Positions 7,649-16,046 are shown, numbered from the stretch's first letter. The stretch: 64,000 nucleotides of DNA from Microbacterium sp. Clip185 (GCF_028743715.1 NZ_CP117996.1:2666001-2730000), one strand, 5' to 3'. The notes: a model not told the origin generated them from the letters alone. Made by a program: numbers and translations.

Positions 7649-8992
7649 GTGAGTGAACGCGTTCTGGTCAAGCAGCTGAAGTCCCTCCCCGCGGGAGGTG
7701 TCTCGGTGTCCGGATGGGTCGAGACCGTCCGCGACCAGAAGAAGGTGCAGTTCGTCATCCTGCGTGATGAGACCGGCGCGGTGCAGCTCGTGAATCCCGC
7801 GACGCGCGAGCTCGGCGAGGACGCGACGTCCGAGCAGGCGGCGGCGCTCGCGCTGACCGAGACGATCTCGAACCTCGCCACGGGCACGTTCCTGACGGTG
7901 ACGGGCGAGCTCAAGCACGACGAGCGCGTCAAGCTCGGCGGTGTCGAGATCAAGATCGCGTCGCTGGAGATCGCGGCCGCCGCGCTGCCGGAGACGCCGA
8001 TCGCGGCCGACAGCGGTCTCGACAAGCGCATGGACTGGCGCTTCATCGATCTGCGTCAGCGCCGCAACAACCTGATCTTCCGCATCCAGACGACGCTCGA
8101 GCACGCCATGCGCACCTACTGGGTGGAGCGCGACTACGTCGAGATCCACTCCCCCAAGCTCATGTCCACGCCCGCCGAGGGCAACGCCGAGCTGTTCGCG
8201 CTGGAGTACTTCGGCGACCAGACGGCGTACCTGGCGCAGAGCCCGCAGCACTTCAAGCAGATGGCGCAGGCCGCCGGCTTCGGCAAGGTGTTCGAGATCG
8301 GCGACGTGTTCCGCGCCGACCCCAGCTTCACCAGCCGCCACGCCACCGAGTTCACCTCGGTGGACGCTGAGCTGTCGTGGATCGACTCCTACGAGGATGT
8401 CGCCGCGATGCAGGAGGAGCTGCTGGCGGCCGCCTTCACCGCGGTGAAGGAGAAGCACGGCGAGGAGATCAAGGAGCTGTTCGACATCGACGTCGTCGTG
8501 CCGACGCTTCCCTTCCCCCGCATCCCGCTCGCCGAAGCGCGCGAGATCGTGAAGGCGCGCGGCTACGACATCCCGCGCACCGACGGCGACCTGGACCCCG
8601 AGGGCGAGCGTCAGATCTCCGCCCACGTGCGCGAGACCTACGACCACCAGTTCGTGTTCATCACCGACTACCACCCCGAGATCCGACCGTTCTACCACAT
8701 GCGCAACACCGAGACCGGGCTCACGAACAGCTACGACCTGCTGTTCAACGGCACCGAGATCACCACGGGCGCGCAGCGTGAGCACCGCATCGAGGTCCTC
8801 GAGGCACAGGCGCTGGAGAAGGGCCTGTCGCTCGAAGGCCTCGAGCACTACCTCGACTTCTTCCGCTACGGCATCCCGCCCCACGGAGGCTTCGGCATGG
8901 GTCTCGCGCGTGTGCTGATGCTCATGCTCGGCCAGGACTCGATCCGCGAGGTGACCTTCCTCTTCCGCGGGCCCACGCGCCTCGCCCCCTGA
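7649..8992 (+). CDS. aspS: Aspartyl-tRNA synthetase, archaeal type
   Basis: 447 residues from GTG 7649. Class II synthetase charging tRNA with aspartate. N-terminal OB-fold anticodon domain (residues 1-105, VSVSGWVETVRDQKKVQF), then the catalytic core with motif 2 (VFEIGDVFRADPSF) and motif 3 (PPHGGFGMGLARVL). It lacks the GAD insertion that makes bacterial AspRS about 590 residues, so it belongs to the archaeal/eukaryotic-type branch, often annotated aspartate--tRNA(Asn) ligase in bacteria. Such enzymes may charge tRNA-Asp only, or tRNA-Asn too for the GatCAB pathway. A TAGACT box (7635-7640) eight bases before the GTG suggests a leaderless or very short-leader mRNA. Confidence 0.9.
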   Translation: MSERVLVKQLKSLPAGGVSVSGWVETVRDQKKVQFVILRDETGAVQLVNPATRELGEDATSEQAAALALTETISNLATGTFLTVTGELKHDERVKLGGVEIKIASLEIAAAALPETPIAADSGLDKRMDWRFIDLRQRRNNLIFRIQTTLEHAMRTYWVERDYVEIHSPKLMSTPAEGNAELFALEYFGDQTAYLAQSPQHFKQMAQAAGFGKVFEIGDVFRADPSFTSRHATEFTSVDAELSWIDSYEDVAAMQEELLAAAFTAVKEKHGEEIKELFDIDVVVPTLPFPRIPLAEAREIVKARGYDIPRTDGDLDPEGERQISAHVRETYDHQFVFITDYHPEIRPFYHMRNTETGLTNSYDLLFNGTEITTGAQREHRIEVLEAQALEKGLSLEGLEHYLDFFRYGIPPHGGFGMGLARVLMLMLGQDSIREVTFLFRGPTRLAP

Positions 8993-9025
8993 CCCGCCGC
9001 CGCTCTCGGCCCCTCTCCCGGTGCC

Positions 9026-9118
9026 CGAGTTGCGACGCATGTGAGCAGATGCGCCACTTATGCGCAGCCGCGACAGGTTGATCCTGTGGCAGGTGCGCAG
9101 AAGTGGCGCTCTTGCGTT
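9026..9118. repeat. Imperfect palindrome, copy A
   Basis: Starts with GAGTTGCGACGCA. Left arm 9051-9077 and right arm 9083-9109 are complementary over about 27 bp with a few mismatches, loop TTGAT, with CGACAG...CTGTGGC at the apex. It resembles the element at 13305-13398 in sequence and orientation. It lies in the 293-base gap between aspS and the ABC operon. The rest of the gap holds a possible TATACG box near 9167 and the ribosome site GAGAGGAA before 9286. Confidence 0.6.
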
Positions 9119-9285
9119 GAGCCCGGCGAACGGATGCGGCGCGCCGACCGCACTGGCCACGCTACGTATACGGCCCGTTCACCACCGCTGTCGGCACCCG
9201 TCACCGCGCCCTCATACCGTCCTCTCGTCCCGATCTGTCGCGCCCTTCGCGCGCGGCCGCATCGAACTACCCGAGAGGAACCCGC

Positions 9286-10422
9286 ATGATCATCCGCTCC
9301 ACCCGCCGCGGCCGCGCCGCCGCCGGGATTGCTCTGACGGCGATCGCCGCCGTCGCCCTCGCCGGCTGCGCAGGCACCGCCGAGGCGTCCTCCGACGACT
9401 CCTCGAAGGCGCAGACCGCCACGAGCGTCGCGGACTTCGGCACCTTCGCCGACCTCGAGGCAGCGGCGAAGGCCGAGGGCAAGCTCAACGTGATCGCCCT
9501 GCCGCGCGACTGGGCTAACTACGGCGCGATCATCGACCTGTTCACGCAGCGCTACCCGGAGATCTCCGTCGAGGAGCAGTCGCCCGACATCTCCAGCGCC
9601 GAGGAGATCCAGGCCGCGAAGACCAACGAGGGCCTGGACACCGCCCCCGACGTGTTCGACCTGGGGCTCACCGTCGCCCTGCAGAACACGGACTCGTTCG
9701 CGCCGTACAAGGTGCAGACCTGGGATGACATCCCCGACGCCCTCAAGGAGCCGACGGGTCTGTTCGTGGGCGACTACGGCGGGTACATGTCGGTCGGCTA
9801 CGACTCGTCGCGCTTCCCGGCGCCCAAGAGCCTCGACGACCTTCTCGGCGACGAGTACCGCGGCGCGGTCGCCATCAACGGCGACCCGACGCAGGCGGGC
9901 GCGGCGTTCGCCGCGGTGGGAATGGCCACGGTGCAGTCCGGTGGCACGCTCGACGACTACCAGCCGGGCATCGACTTCTTCAGCAAGCTGAACGCCGCTG
10001 GCAACATGCTGAAGCTCGACGTGACCAGCGCGACCGTGGCCAGCGGCGAGACGCCCGTTGTCTTCGACTGGGACTACCTCAACGCGGCCCACACCCAGAG
10101 CAACCCCAACTGGAAGGTCGTCGTCTTCGACGGCACCGGCTACGCCGGGTACTACAACCAGGCGATCAACAAGAGCGCGCCGCACCCGGCCGCGGCACGC
10201 CTGTGGCAGGAGTTCCTCTACAGCGACGAGGTGCAGAACCTGTGGCTCGCCGGCGGTGCCCGCCCGGCGCGCATGGACGCCATGCAGACCGCGGGAACGC
10301 TCGACGAGAAGCTGGCCGCCGCCCTGCCCGCGACGCCGGACAAGACGGTCGTGCCGACCGAGCAGCAGAGCACCGACGCCGGCACCCTGCTCGGCGAGAA
10401 GTGGGCCGCGGCCGTCTCGTGA
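9286..10422 (+). CDS. ABC importer substrate-binding lipoprotein
   Basis: 378 residues. The signal peptide ends in the lipobox LAGC (Cys about 28), so it is a membrane-anchored binding protein. The fold and motifs (EGKLNVIALPRDWANYGAIIDLF, then GYYNQAINKSAPHPAAARLWQEF near residue 285) fit the iron(III)/spermidine/putrescine/phosphonate class of periplasmic-type binding proteins. The ligand is not evident. First gene of a four-gene operon (binding protein, two permeases, ATPase) linked by 4-base overlaps. Ribosome site GAGAGGAA precedes the ATG. Confidence 0.88.
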   Translation: MIIRSTRRGRAAAGIALTAIAAVALAGCAGTAEASSDDSSKAQTATSVADFGTFADLEAAAKAEGKLNVIALPRDWANYGAIIDLFTQRYPEISVEEQSPDISSAEEIQAAKTNEGLDTAPDVFDLGLTVALQNTDSFAPYKVQTWDDIPDALKEPTGLFVGDYGGYMSVGYDSSRFPAPKSLDDLLGDEYRGAVAINGDPTQAGAAFAAVGMATVQSGGTLDDYQPGIDFFSKLNAAGNMLKLDVTSATVASGETPVVFDWDYLNAAHTQSNPNWKVVVFDGTGYAGYYNQAINKSAPHPAAARLWQEFLYSDEVQNLWLAGGARPARMDAMQTAGTLDEKLAAALPATPDKTVVPTEQQSTDAGTLLGEKWAAAVS

Positions 10423-11351
10423 CCGCATCCGTCGTGGCCGACCGCGACACGCACGACGCGCGCCCCGCCGCCGGGGAGCCTCAGGCTCCCCGGCGGCGGG
10501 GCGCCGGGCGTGACCTGTCCTGGATCGGCCTTGCCCCATTCGCGGCGTACATCGCCCTCTTCCTCGCCCTGCCGACCGTTCTCGCCGTCGGCTCCGGGCT
10601 CTTCGACGCGCACGGTGCCTTCACGCTCGACAACATCGCGGCGCTGGGCGACCCGGTCATCCTCTTGACCTTCTGGAACTCCACCTGGGTGTCGCTGCTC
10701 ACGGCGCTGCTCGGCGCGGTCGTGGGCGCCCTGGTCTGCTACGCGATGCTGGGCCTTTCCGAGACCGGTTTCGTGCGCAGCACGGTGGATGCGGCATCCG
10801 GCGTGCTCGCGCAGTTCGGCGGCGTGATGCTCGCCTTCGTCATGGTCGCGGCCATCGGCACCCAGGGTGTCGTCACCCTGCTGCTGAAGAACGTGCTCGG
10901 CATCGACCCGTACGCGGATGGCGCGTGGATCTACTCCGTTCCCGGCCTCATCCCCGCGTACATCGTGTTCCAGGTGCCGCTCATGATCATCACCTTCATG
11001 CCCGCCCTCGCAGCTCTCAAGCCCCAGTGGGCCGAGGCGCACCTCACCCTCGGCGGCACGCCGCGCAGCTTCTGGCTGCACATCGGCATCCCGGTGCTCG
11101 CCCCGTCGTTCCTCGCGAGCCTCCTGCTCCTGTTCGCGAACGCCTTCTCCTCTTACGCCACTGCGGCGGCGCTCGCCAGCCAGGGCTCGCAGATCGTGCC
11201 GCTGCAGATCCGCACGGCGCTCACGAGCGAGACGCTGCTCGGACGTGAGAACCTCGCCGGCGCACTGGCGTTCGGCATGATCGTCGTCGTCGCCGTCGTG
11301 ATGGGCGTCTACGCCCTCATCCAGCGCAGGGCAGCGAGGTGGCAGGCGTGA
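10419..11351 (+). CDS. ABC importer permease 1
   Basis: 310 residues from the GTG that overlaps the binding-protein stop (GTGA). Six or so membrane helices, with the permease coupling-loop region around residue 200 (LKPQWAEAHLTLGGTPRSFWLHIGIPVLAPSF), the EAA motif of binding-protein-dependent permeases. PotB/CysU-like. Forms the channel with the next permease. The N-terminal 30 residues are Pro/Arg-rich and cytoplasmic. Confidence 0.88.
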   Translation: MTASVVADRDTHDARPAAGEPQAPRRRGAGRDLSWIGLAPFAAYIALFLALPTVLAVGSGLFDAHGAFTLDNIAALGDPVILLTFWNSTWVSLLTALLGAVVGALVCYAMLGLSETGFVRSTVDAASGVLAQFGGVMLAFVMVAAIGTQGVVTLLLKNVLGIDPYADGAWIYSVPGLIPAYIVFQVPLMIITFMPALAALKPQWAEAHLTLGGTPRSFWLHIGIPVLAPSFLASLLLLFANAFSSYATAAALASQGSQIVPLQIRTALTSETLLGRENLAGALAFGMIVVVAVVMGVYALIQRRAARWQA

Positions 11352-12151
11352 AGACCTTCGCCCCCTCCGTCACCACCCGCTGGGTCATCGGCATCGTCGT
11401 CGGTGTCGTCTTCGCCGTGCCGTTCGCCGCGACGGTGCTGTTCACGCTCGCGCCGCTGCCCGGCACCGACGCCCTCACCCTGTCGCGGTGGCTGGCGCTC
11501 TTCGATCCCGCCAACGCCGCCAAGTACGCCCCGATCTGGACGGGACTCGGCAATTCGCTCTCGCTGGCGGCGGTCACGGTCGCGCTCGTGCTGTTCCTGT
11601 TCACGCCCACGATGGTGCTCGTCGCGCTGAAGTTCCCGCAGCTGCGTCGCGGCTTCGAGTTCCTCGCGCTGCTGCCGATCTCGATCCCCGCGATCGTGCT
11701 CGTGGTCGGCCTCGCGCCGATCTACCTGCAGATCGGGCGAACCCTGGGTACGGGAGCATGGACGCTCGCCTTCGCGTACGGGGTGCTGGTGCTGCCGTTC
11801 ACGTACCGCTCCATCCAGGCCTCGATCGACGCGATCGACATCAAGACGCTGTCGGAGGCGGCGCGCACCCTCGGGGCCGGGTGGTTCGCCGTGCTCGTGC
11901 GGGTGATCATCCCCAACCTCCGTCAGGGACTGCTCGCCGCATCCCTCATCTCCGTCGCCGTCGTGCTCGGCGAGTTCACGATCGCGTCTCTGCTGAACCG
12001 CCAGGTACTGCAGACGGCGCTCGTTCTCATCAATCGACAGGATGCGTGGGCCGCCGCCATCTTCACCCTGCTGGCACTCGCCTTCGCGTTCGTGCTGTTG
12101 CTCATCATCGGCCGGGCCGGACGCCTGGGCGCCGGAAGGAAGAACTCATGA
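11348..12151 (+). CDS. ABC importer permease 2
   Basis: 267 residues from the GTG at 11348, which overlaps the previous stop by 4 bases and has GAGGTGG five bases upstream; a GTG at 11339 is possible. PotC-like permease with six helices and the EAA-type loop ...TLSEAARTLGAGWFAVLVRVIIPNL near residues 165-190. Second half of the membrane channel. Confidence 0.88.
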   Translation: MKTFAPSVTTRWVIGIVVGVVFAVPFAATVLFTLAPLPGTDALTLSRWLALFDPANAAKYAPIWTGLGNSLSLAAVTVALVLFLFTPTMVLVALKFPQLRRGFEFLALLPISIPAIVLVVGLAPIYLQIGRTLGTGAWTLAFAYGVLVLPFTYRSIQASIDAIDIKTLSEAARTLGAGWFAVLVRVIIPNLRQGLLAASLISVAVVLGEFTIASLLNRQVLQTALVLINRQDAWAAAIFTLLALAFAFVLLLIIGRAGRLGAGRKNS

Positions 12152-13254
12152 CCACGGCAGACACCCCGTTGCGGGGCCTCCCCTCGACCTCCGACAACAT
12201 GCTGCTGGCGGAGGCGGGCGCGGGCACGCGCGTACAGTTCCGCGGCGTCATCAAGGACTACGGCACGACGCGGGTGCTCCACGGCGTCGACCTCGACATC
12301 GCTCCCGGCGAGTTCGTGTCGCTGCTGGGACCGTCGGGATGCGGCAAGACGACGGCCCTGCGCGTGCTCGCCGGCCTCGAGCACGCCACCGACGGCGCCG
12401 TGCTCCTCGCGGGACACGATGTCTCCGGCGTCCCCACGAACAAGCGCGACATCGGCATGGTGTTCCAGTCCTATTCGCTGTTCCCGCACCTGCGCGTGCT
12501 CGAGAACACGGCGTTCGGCCTGCGCCGTCGCGGCGTCGGCAAGACCGAGGCGGCACGGCGCGCGACGGACGCGCTCGAGCTGGTGGGCCTCGGCCACCTC
12601 GCCGACCGGTTCCCGCACCAGCTCTCGGGCGGCCAGCAGCAGCGCGTCGCGCTCGCCCGTGCGCTCGTGACCGAGCCGCGGGTTCTGCTGCTCGACGAGC
12701 CCCTGTCGGCGCTCGACGCGAAAGTGCGCGTTCAGCTGCGCGACGAGATCCGCCGCATCCAGCTGCGCCTCGGGATCACCACCGTGTTCGTGACGCACGA
12801 CCAGGAGGAGGCGCTCGCGGTGTCCGACCGGATCGCCGTGATGAACGCGGGCCGCATCGACCAGATCGGCACGCCGGAGGAGCTGTACCTGCGGCCCGCC
12901 ACGGCGCAGGTGGCCGCCTTCGTCGGCGTCTCCAGCCTGGTGCCGGGCACCGTCGTCGGCGAGTTCGTGGAGGTCTGGGGCCAGCGCCTGCCCCTGCAGA
13001 CGCCGTCGGATGCGGGCCCGGTCGACGTATTCGTGCGACCGGAGAACGTGCGCTTCACCGCATCCGAGGCGCCCGGGGTCGATGCGACCGTGCAGGAGAG
13101 CACGTTCCTCGGCAGCTTCCGGCGCTCGGTGGTGCGCACGGCGGACGGCACGATGCTCAACGTGCAGCACGACGCCGGCGAGCGCGTGCAGTACGGCGAC
13201 ACCGTGCGGATCGCGCTGGATCCCGTGCCGGTCGCGACACGCCCCCGCGACTGA
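12148..13254 (+). CDS. ABC importer ATPase (PotA/FbpC-like)
   Basis: 368 residues. Walker [10 protein letters not shown] near residue 64, Q-loop [11 protein letters not shown], signature LSGGQQQR near 160, Walker [14 protein letters not shown]-loop VTHDQEEAL, then a C-terminal TOBE domain ([12 protein letters not shown]) typical of the polyamine/iron/sulfate/molybdate ATPases. Powers import through the two preceding permeases. Start overlaps the permease stop by ATGA; ribosome site GGAAGGA. Ends the operon. Confidence 0.92.
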   Translation: MTTADTPLRGLPSTSDNMLLAEAGAGTRVQFRGVIKDYGTTRVLHGVDLDIAPGEFVSLLGPSGCGKTTALRVLAGLEHATDGAVLLAGHDVSGVPTNKRDIGMVFQSYSLFPHLRVLENTAFGLRRRGVGKTEAARRATDALELVGLGHLADRFPHQLSGGQQQRVALARALVTEPRVLLLDEPLSALDAKVRVQLRDEIRRIQLRLGITTVFVTHDQEEALAVSDRIAVMNAGRIDQIGTPEELYLRPATAQVAAFVGVSSLVPGTVVGEFVEVWGQRLPLQTPSDAGPVDVFVRPENVRFTASEAPGVDATVQESTFLGSFRRSVVRTADGTMLNVQHDAGERVQYGDTVRIALDPVPVATRPRD

Positions 13255-13260
13255 CCGGAA

Positions 13261-13280
13261 CGGGCCGGCCGCGCGGCCCG
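13261..13280 (+). terminator. Hairpin after ABC operon
   Basis: CGGGCCG and CGGCCCG pair around a 6-base loop, seven bases after the ATPase stop. Short GC-rich stem without a T-tract; a plausible terminator. Confidence 0.4.
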
Positions 13281-13304
13281 ATCACGCCACCCCCTCCCCC
13301 TACC

Positions 13305-13398
13305 CAAGTTGCGTCGCAGTTGCGCAATGGCGACACCTTTCCGCATCCGCGACAGTGAACGACTGTGGCGGATGCGGAAAAGTGTGGCGTCAACGCGC
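13305..13398. repeat. Imperfect palindrome, copy B
   Basis: Starts CAAGTTGCGTCGCA. Left arm 13331-13356 and right arm 13362-13389 pair over about 26 bp, loop GAACG. The apex CCGCGACAG...CTGTGGCGG and the flanking GTTGCG(A/T)CGCA are shared with the copy at 9026-9118. The remaining gap to 13518 contains TTTAGCGT-type sequence and the strong ribosome site GAAGGAGG of mscS. Confidence 0.6.
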
Positions 13399-13518
13399 GG
13401 CGGGAAGCCCGTGGACACCCACCGAGGGCACGAAGTATCACCCGAGGCGGCGGCGTCTGTCGAGTCGAGCGATCGGTTCCGGCGCACCCTTTAGCGTGGT
13501 CGGACCCGAAGGAGGACC

Positions 13519-14733
13519 ATGCTCGACAACCCCTGGGCGCGCTTCGCCCTGATCCTGGCCATCGCCCTCGTCGCCGCCGCACTGGTGACGGTCGCAGCGA
13601 CCGTTTCCACCCGACTCACCGGACGGCGGAAGTCCTGGCCGGCCGGCCTCGTCCGCCGCGCGCGTGCCCCCTTCAGAGCCCTCGCGTTCCTCGTCGCGGC
13701 CTGGATGTCCGTCGCGGCCGCGTTCCCGCTGCGGGAGTGGCGTCCGGTGCTCGACCAGGCGTTCACGATCCTCGTCATCGGCGCGACGGCATGGCTGCTG
13801 GGCGCTCTCGTCGCCTTCACCACCGATCTCACCCTGGGCCGCTACCGCATCGACGTGCCCGACAACCGGCTCGCCCGCCGCATCCGTACCCAGACGCTCA
13901 TCGTGAAGCGACTCGCGATCGTGCTGATCGTCGTGCTCGCCATCGGCGCAGCCCTGCTCACCTTCCCGGCCGTGCGGGCGGTGGGCGCGAGCGTGCTGGC
14001 GTCGGCGGGCATCGCCTCGATCGTGGCGGGGCTGGCGGCGCAGTCCGTGCTCGCCAACATCTTCGCGGGACTGCAGATCGTGTTCAGCGATGCCCTGCGC
14101 GTCGATGACGTCGTGGTGGTCGAGGGCGAGTGGGGTCGGGTGGGCGAGATCACCCTCAGCTATGTCGTGCTGGATCTGTGGGACGAGCGCAGGCTCGTAC
14201 TGCCCTGCACATACTTCACCACCACGCCGTTCCAGAACTGGACCCGCCGCGGCTCCGAACTGCTCGGCGCCGTCGAACTCGACCTGGATTGGCGCGTCTC
14301 CCCCGCGCGGATGCGGGAACATCTCGACGAGGTGCTCGCGCACACCGACCTGTGGGATGGCCGCGCCAGCGTGCTGCAGGTGACCGAGGCGACCGGCGGC
14401 TACGTGCGCGTGCGCATCCTGGTCACGGCACGGGATGCGCCGACGCTGTTCGACCTGCGCTGCCTGGTACGCGAGGCGATGGTCACCTGGACTCAGGCCG
14501 CCATGCCGGCGGCCCTGCCCGTCCAGCGGGTGCTCATGACGGAGCCGGGCGGTGCAGCCGTACAGACGCACGAGCCGACACCCCAGGATGCGGGACTGTT
14601 CACCGGCAGTGCCGAGGCCGAAGCTCGTGCCGACACCTTCACACAGGCGATCCCCGTCGTCTCAGGCGGGGGCGAATCGCCTCAGAGCTCGAAGTCCACC
14701 GCGACGCGCGACGAGACGACCGAGCGCACGTAG
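13519..14733 (+). CDS. Mechanosensitive channel, MscS family
   Basis: 404 residues. About four N-terminal helices; the pore helix and following beta domain are clear at residues 160-200 (ASIVAGLAAQSVLANIFAGL, then DDVVVVEGEWGRVGEI), the MscS hallmark. Opens under membrane tension to release solutes during osmotic downshock. The C-terminal 60 residues are polar and probably disordered. Ribosome site GAAGGAGG is six bases before ATG. The 3' end overlaps the convergent Dabb gene by 52 bases. Confidence 0.92.
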   Translation: MLDNPWARFALILAIALVAAALVTVAATVSTRLTGRRKSWPAGLVRRARAPFRALAFLVAAWMSVAAAFPLREWRPVLDQAFTILVIGATAWLLGALVAFTTDLTLGRYRIDVPDNRLARRIRTQTLIVKRLAIVLIVVLAIGAALLTFPAVRAVGASVLASAGIASIVAGLAAQSVLANIFAGLQIVFSDALRVDDVVVVEGEWGRVGEITLSYVVLDLWDERRLVLPCTYFTTTPFQNWTRRGSELLGAVELDLDWRVSPARMREHLDEVLAHTDLWDGRASVLQVTEATGGYVRVRILVTARDAPTLFDLRCLVREAMVTWTQAAMPAALPVQRVLMTEPGGAAVQTHEPTPQDAGLFTGSAEAEARADTFTQAIPVVSGGGESPQSSKSTATRDETTERT

Positions 14734-14981
14734 GTGACGACCTCCTGGTGCGCGGGGTGATCGATGTACTCGCGCAGACCTTCGACGTCGTCGAAGTCGG
14801 CGACGATCGCCACATCCCAGTTCTCGCCGCCGAGCACGTCCGCACCCACGGAAATCGCGCGGATGCTGGGAACGACGCCGTCGAGGGCGAGAAGCCGCGT
14901 CTTGATGCCGGCAGCGTCATCGACGCGCTGATCGGCGTCGGTGGCGGCGAGCTTCCAGGCGACGATGTGGCGGATGGTCAC
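14682..14981 (-). CDS. Dabb (stress-response A/B barrel) protein
   Basis: 99 residues from a GTG that overlaps the glutaredoxin stop (GTGA) with AAGGAG seven bases upstream. The N-terminal TIRHIVAWKL, central VPSIRAISVGADV and DVAIVADFDDVEGLREYIDHPAHQEV match the small dimeric ferredoxin-like Dabb family, where HPAH is a recurring signature. Members range from stress proteins to cyclases, so no reaction is assigned. Confidence 0.85.
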   Translation of the reverse strand: MTIRHIVAWKLAATDADQRVDDAAGIKTRLLALDGVVPSIRAISVGADVLGGENWDVAIVADFDDVEGLREYIDHPAHQEVVTYVRSVVSSRVAVDFEL

Positions 14982-15259
14982 AGTGATGCTCCTTCGGGGC
15001 GAGTGGCGTCCTCGACGGCGGCACGCAACCGCTCGGGGTTCACGCGCCAGTACGCGTGCAGGTCGTCGTCGATCATGACGACGGGGATCTTCTCGGCCCA
15101 CTGCTGGTGCAGCGCCGCATCTTCGAGGATGGACTTCTCCTCGAGCCGGATCTGGTCGGCCGCCTCGTCGGGGAGTTCGGCAAGGACATGCTCGATCACC
15201 CCGCGCGCGACGTCGCAGAGGTGGCAGCCTTCTTTGCCGATGAGCGTGATCGTTCTCAC
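14978..15259 (-). CDS. Glutaredoxin-like protein
   Basis: 93 residues with a CHLC redox motif at the start of the thioredoxin fold (LIGKEGCHLCDVARGVI) and a cis-Pro region IPVVMID near residue 60. Thiol-disulfide exchange in the cytoplasm is likely; partners are unknown. The GTG start has TAGGAT six bases upstream (leaderless). Co-transcribed with the Dabb gene. Confidence 0.87.
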   Translation of the reverse strand: MRTITLIGKEGCHLCDVARGVIEHVLAELPDEAADQIRLEEKSILEDAALHQQWAEKIPVVMIDDDLHAYWRVNPERLRAAVEDATRPEGASL

Positions 15260-15265
15260 GCTTAC

Positions 15266-15271
15266 ATCCTA
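15266..15271 (-). promoter_or_regulatory. -10 box (TAGGAT), leaderless start
   Basis: Six bases before the glutaredoxin GTG at 15259 on the minus strand. Confidence 0.55.
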
Positions 15272-15287
15272 AATCGGGTATACGACC

Positions 15288-15581
15288 TCAGGACTCGACC
15301 GGGTAGCCCGCGGCGATCCACTCTCCCGTACCGCCGTCGACGTTCGTGACCTCGTATCCGCGGGCTTCGAGCGCCTGCACGACGCGGGCCGAGCGGCCGC
15401 CCATCTGGCAGATGACGTCGAACGGCCCCTCGGGCAGGCGATCCAGGTTGTCGCCGATCGTCGACATCGGAACGTTGACCGCACCGGGGACGTGGCCGGA
15501 GGCGAACTCCTCCACCTCGCGCACATCGATGAGAGGAACGCCCTCGCGCTCGCGCAGCTGCTGCACCGTGATCGAATTCAT
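15288..15581 (-). CDS. Rhodanese-domain protein
   Basis: 97 residues, a single rhodanese domain: LIDVREVEEFASGHVPGAVN and the active-site loop CQMGGRS with catalytic Cys near residue 59. Transfers sulfur as a persulfide or acts in sulfide/thiol homeostasis. It sits next to a glutaredoxin gene, suggesting thiol metabolism. The ATG has TAGCCT six bases upstream. Confidence 0.9.
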   Translation of the reverse strand: MNSITVQQLREREGVPLIDVREVEEFASGHVPGAVNVPMSTIGDNLDRLPEGPFDVICQMGGRSARVVQALEARGYEVTNVDGGTGEWIAAGYPVES

Positions 15582-15587
15582 GTCACC

Positions 15588-15593
15588 AGGCTA
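15588..15593 (-). promoter_or_regulatory. -10 box (TAGCCT), leaderless start
   Basis: Six bases before the rhodanese ATG at 15581 on the minus strand. Confidence 0.55.
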
Positions 15594-15600
15594 GACCGCA

Positions 15601-15638
15601 GACACGAAGCGCCCGTCCAGGGGACAGGCGCTTGTGTC
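15601..15638 (-). terminator. Terminator after bS22 gene
   Basis: GACACGAAGCGCCCGTCC pairs imperfectly with GGACAGGCGCTTGTGTC (about 17 bp) directly after the bS22 stop at 15647 on the minus strand. Confidence 0.55.
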
Positions 15639-15646
15639 GATGCCGC

Positions 15647-15745
15647 TTACTTCTTGTTGCGGCGCTGGTGGCGAGTCTTGCGAAGCAGCTTGCGGTGCTT
15701 CTTCTTCGCCATGCGCTTGCGGCGCTTCTTGATGACAGAACCCAC
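15647..15745 (-). CDS. Small ribosomal protein bS22 (AURKAIP1/COX24 domain)
   Basis: 32 residues, GTG start with GAGGT six bases upstream. The sequence is almost entirely Lys, Arg and His, including VIKKRRKRMAKKKHRKLLRK followed by TRHQRRNKK. It matches the tiny actinobacterial 30S protein bS22, related to mitochondrial mS38. It binds 16S rRNA near the decoding region in mycobacterial ribosomes. It is too short for most gene finders but very conserved. Downstream of a small HTH gene, an arrangement also known in mycobacteria. Confidence 0.9.
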   Translation of the reverse strand: MGSVIKKRRKRMAKKKHRKLLRKTRHQRRNKK

Positions 15746-15797
15746 GGAAAACCTCACTGGTCGGCGGTCTGGGCGCAGGATGACCTGCTCCCGGGAA

Positions 15798-15820
15798 CGA
15801 GGCACCGAAAAAATGCCTCG
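15798..15820. terminator. Short hairpin between HTH and bS22 genes
   Basis: CGAGGCA and TGCCTCG pair across a 9-base A-rich loop, eight bases after the HTH-gene stop on the minus strand. It may partly terminate or act as a processing stem between the two transcripts. Confidence 0.4.
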
Positions 15821-15827
15821 GATAAGT

Positions 15828-16019
15828 CTAGCCGACGTCGGCGATCGGCCGCTGCACGGCCTCTGTGACGGCGGATTCGGGCACCCGGTAGCTGCGTCCG
15901 AAGCGCACGGCGGGCAGTTCGCCAGCGTGCACGAGACGGTACACCGTCATCTTCGATACGCGCATGATCTGCGCCACTTCGGCGACGGTGAGAAAACGCA
16001 CATCGGGCAGCTCAGCCAT
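15828..16019 (-). CDS. Small MerR/excisionase-type HTH protein
   Basis: 63 residues, essentially one winged HTH of the excisionase/BldC-like class: FLTVAEVAQIMRVSKMTVYR followed by LVHAGELPAVRFGRSYRV. The ATG at 16019 has GGGAGG about eight bases upstream; a longer open start at 16046 lacks this. DNA-binding regulator likely; mycobacteria have a close relative in the same position before bS22, so the pair is probably ancient. Not a phage excisionase, as no integrase or att site is nearby. Confidence 0.85.
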   Translation of the reverse strand: MAELPDVRFLTVAEVAQIMRVSKMTVYRLVHAGELPAVRFGRSYRVPESAVTEAVQRPIADVG

Positions 16020-16046
16020 GTCCCATCCTCCCCCGGGGTTCAGCAC

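Noticed and set aside
7592..9160. 522-codon minus-strand frame opposite aspS
   Set aside because: Low-complexity translation, no start signal, and aspS is an unambiguous gene on the other strand.
15828..16019. Phage excisionase and prophage remnant
   Set aside because: Only the HTH class is excisionase-like; no integrase, attachment site or phage gene is nearby, and the bS22 neighbour marks it as chromosomal.
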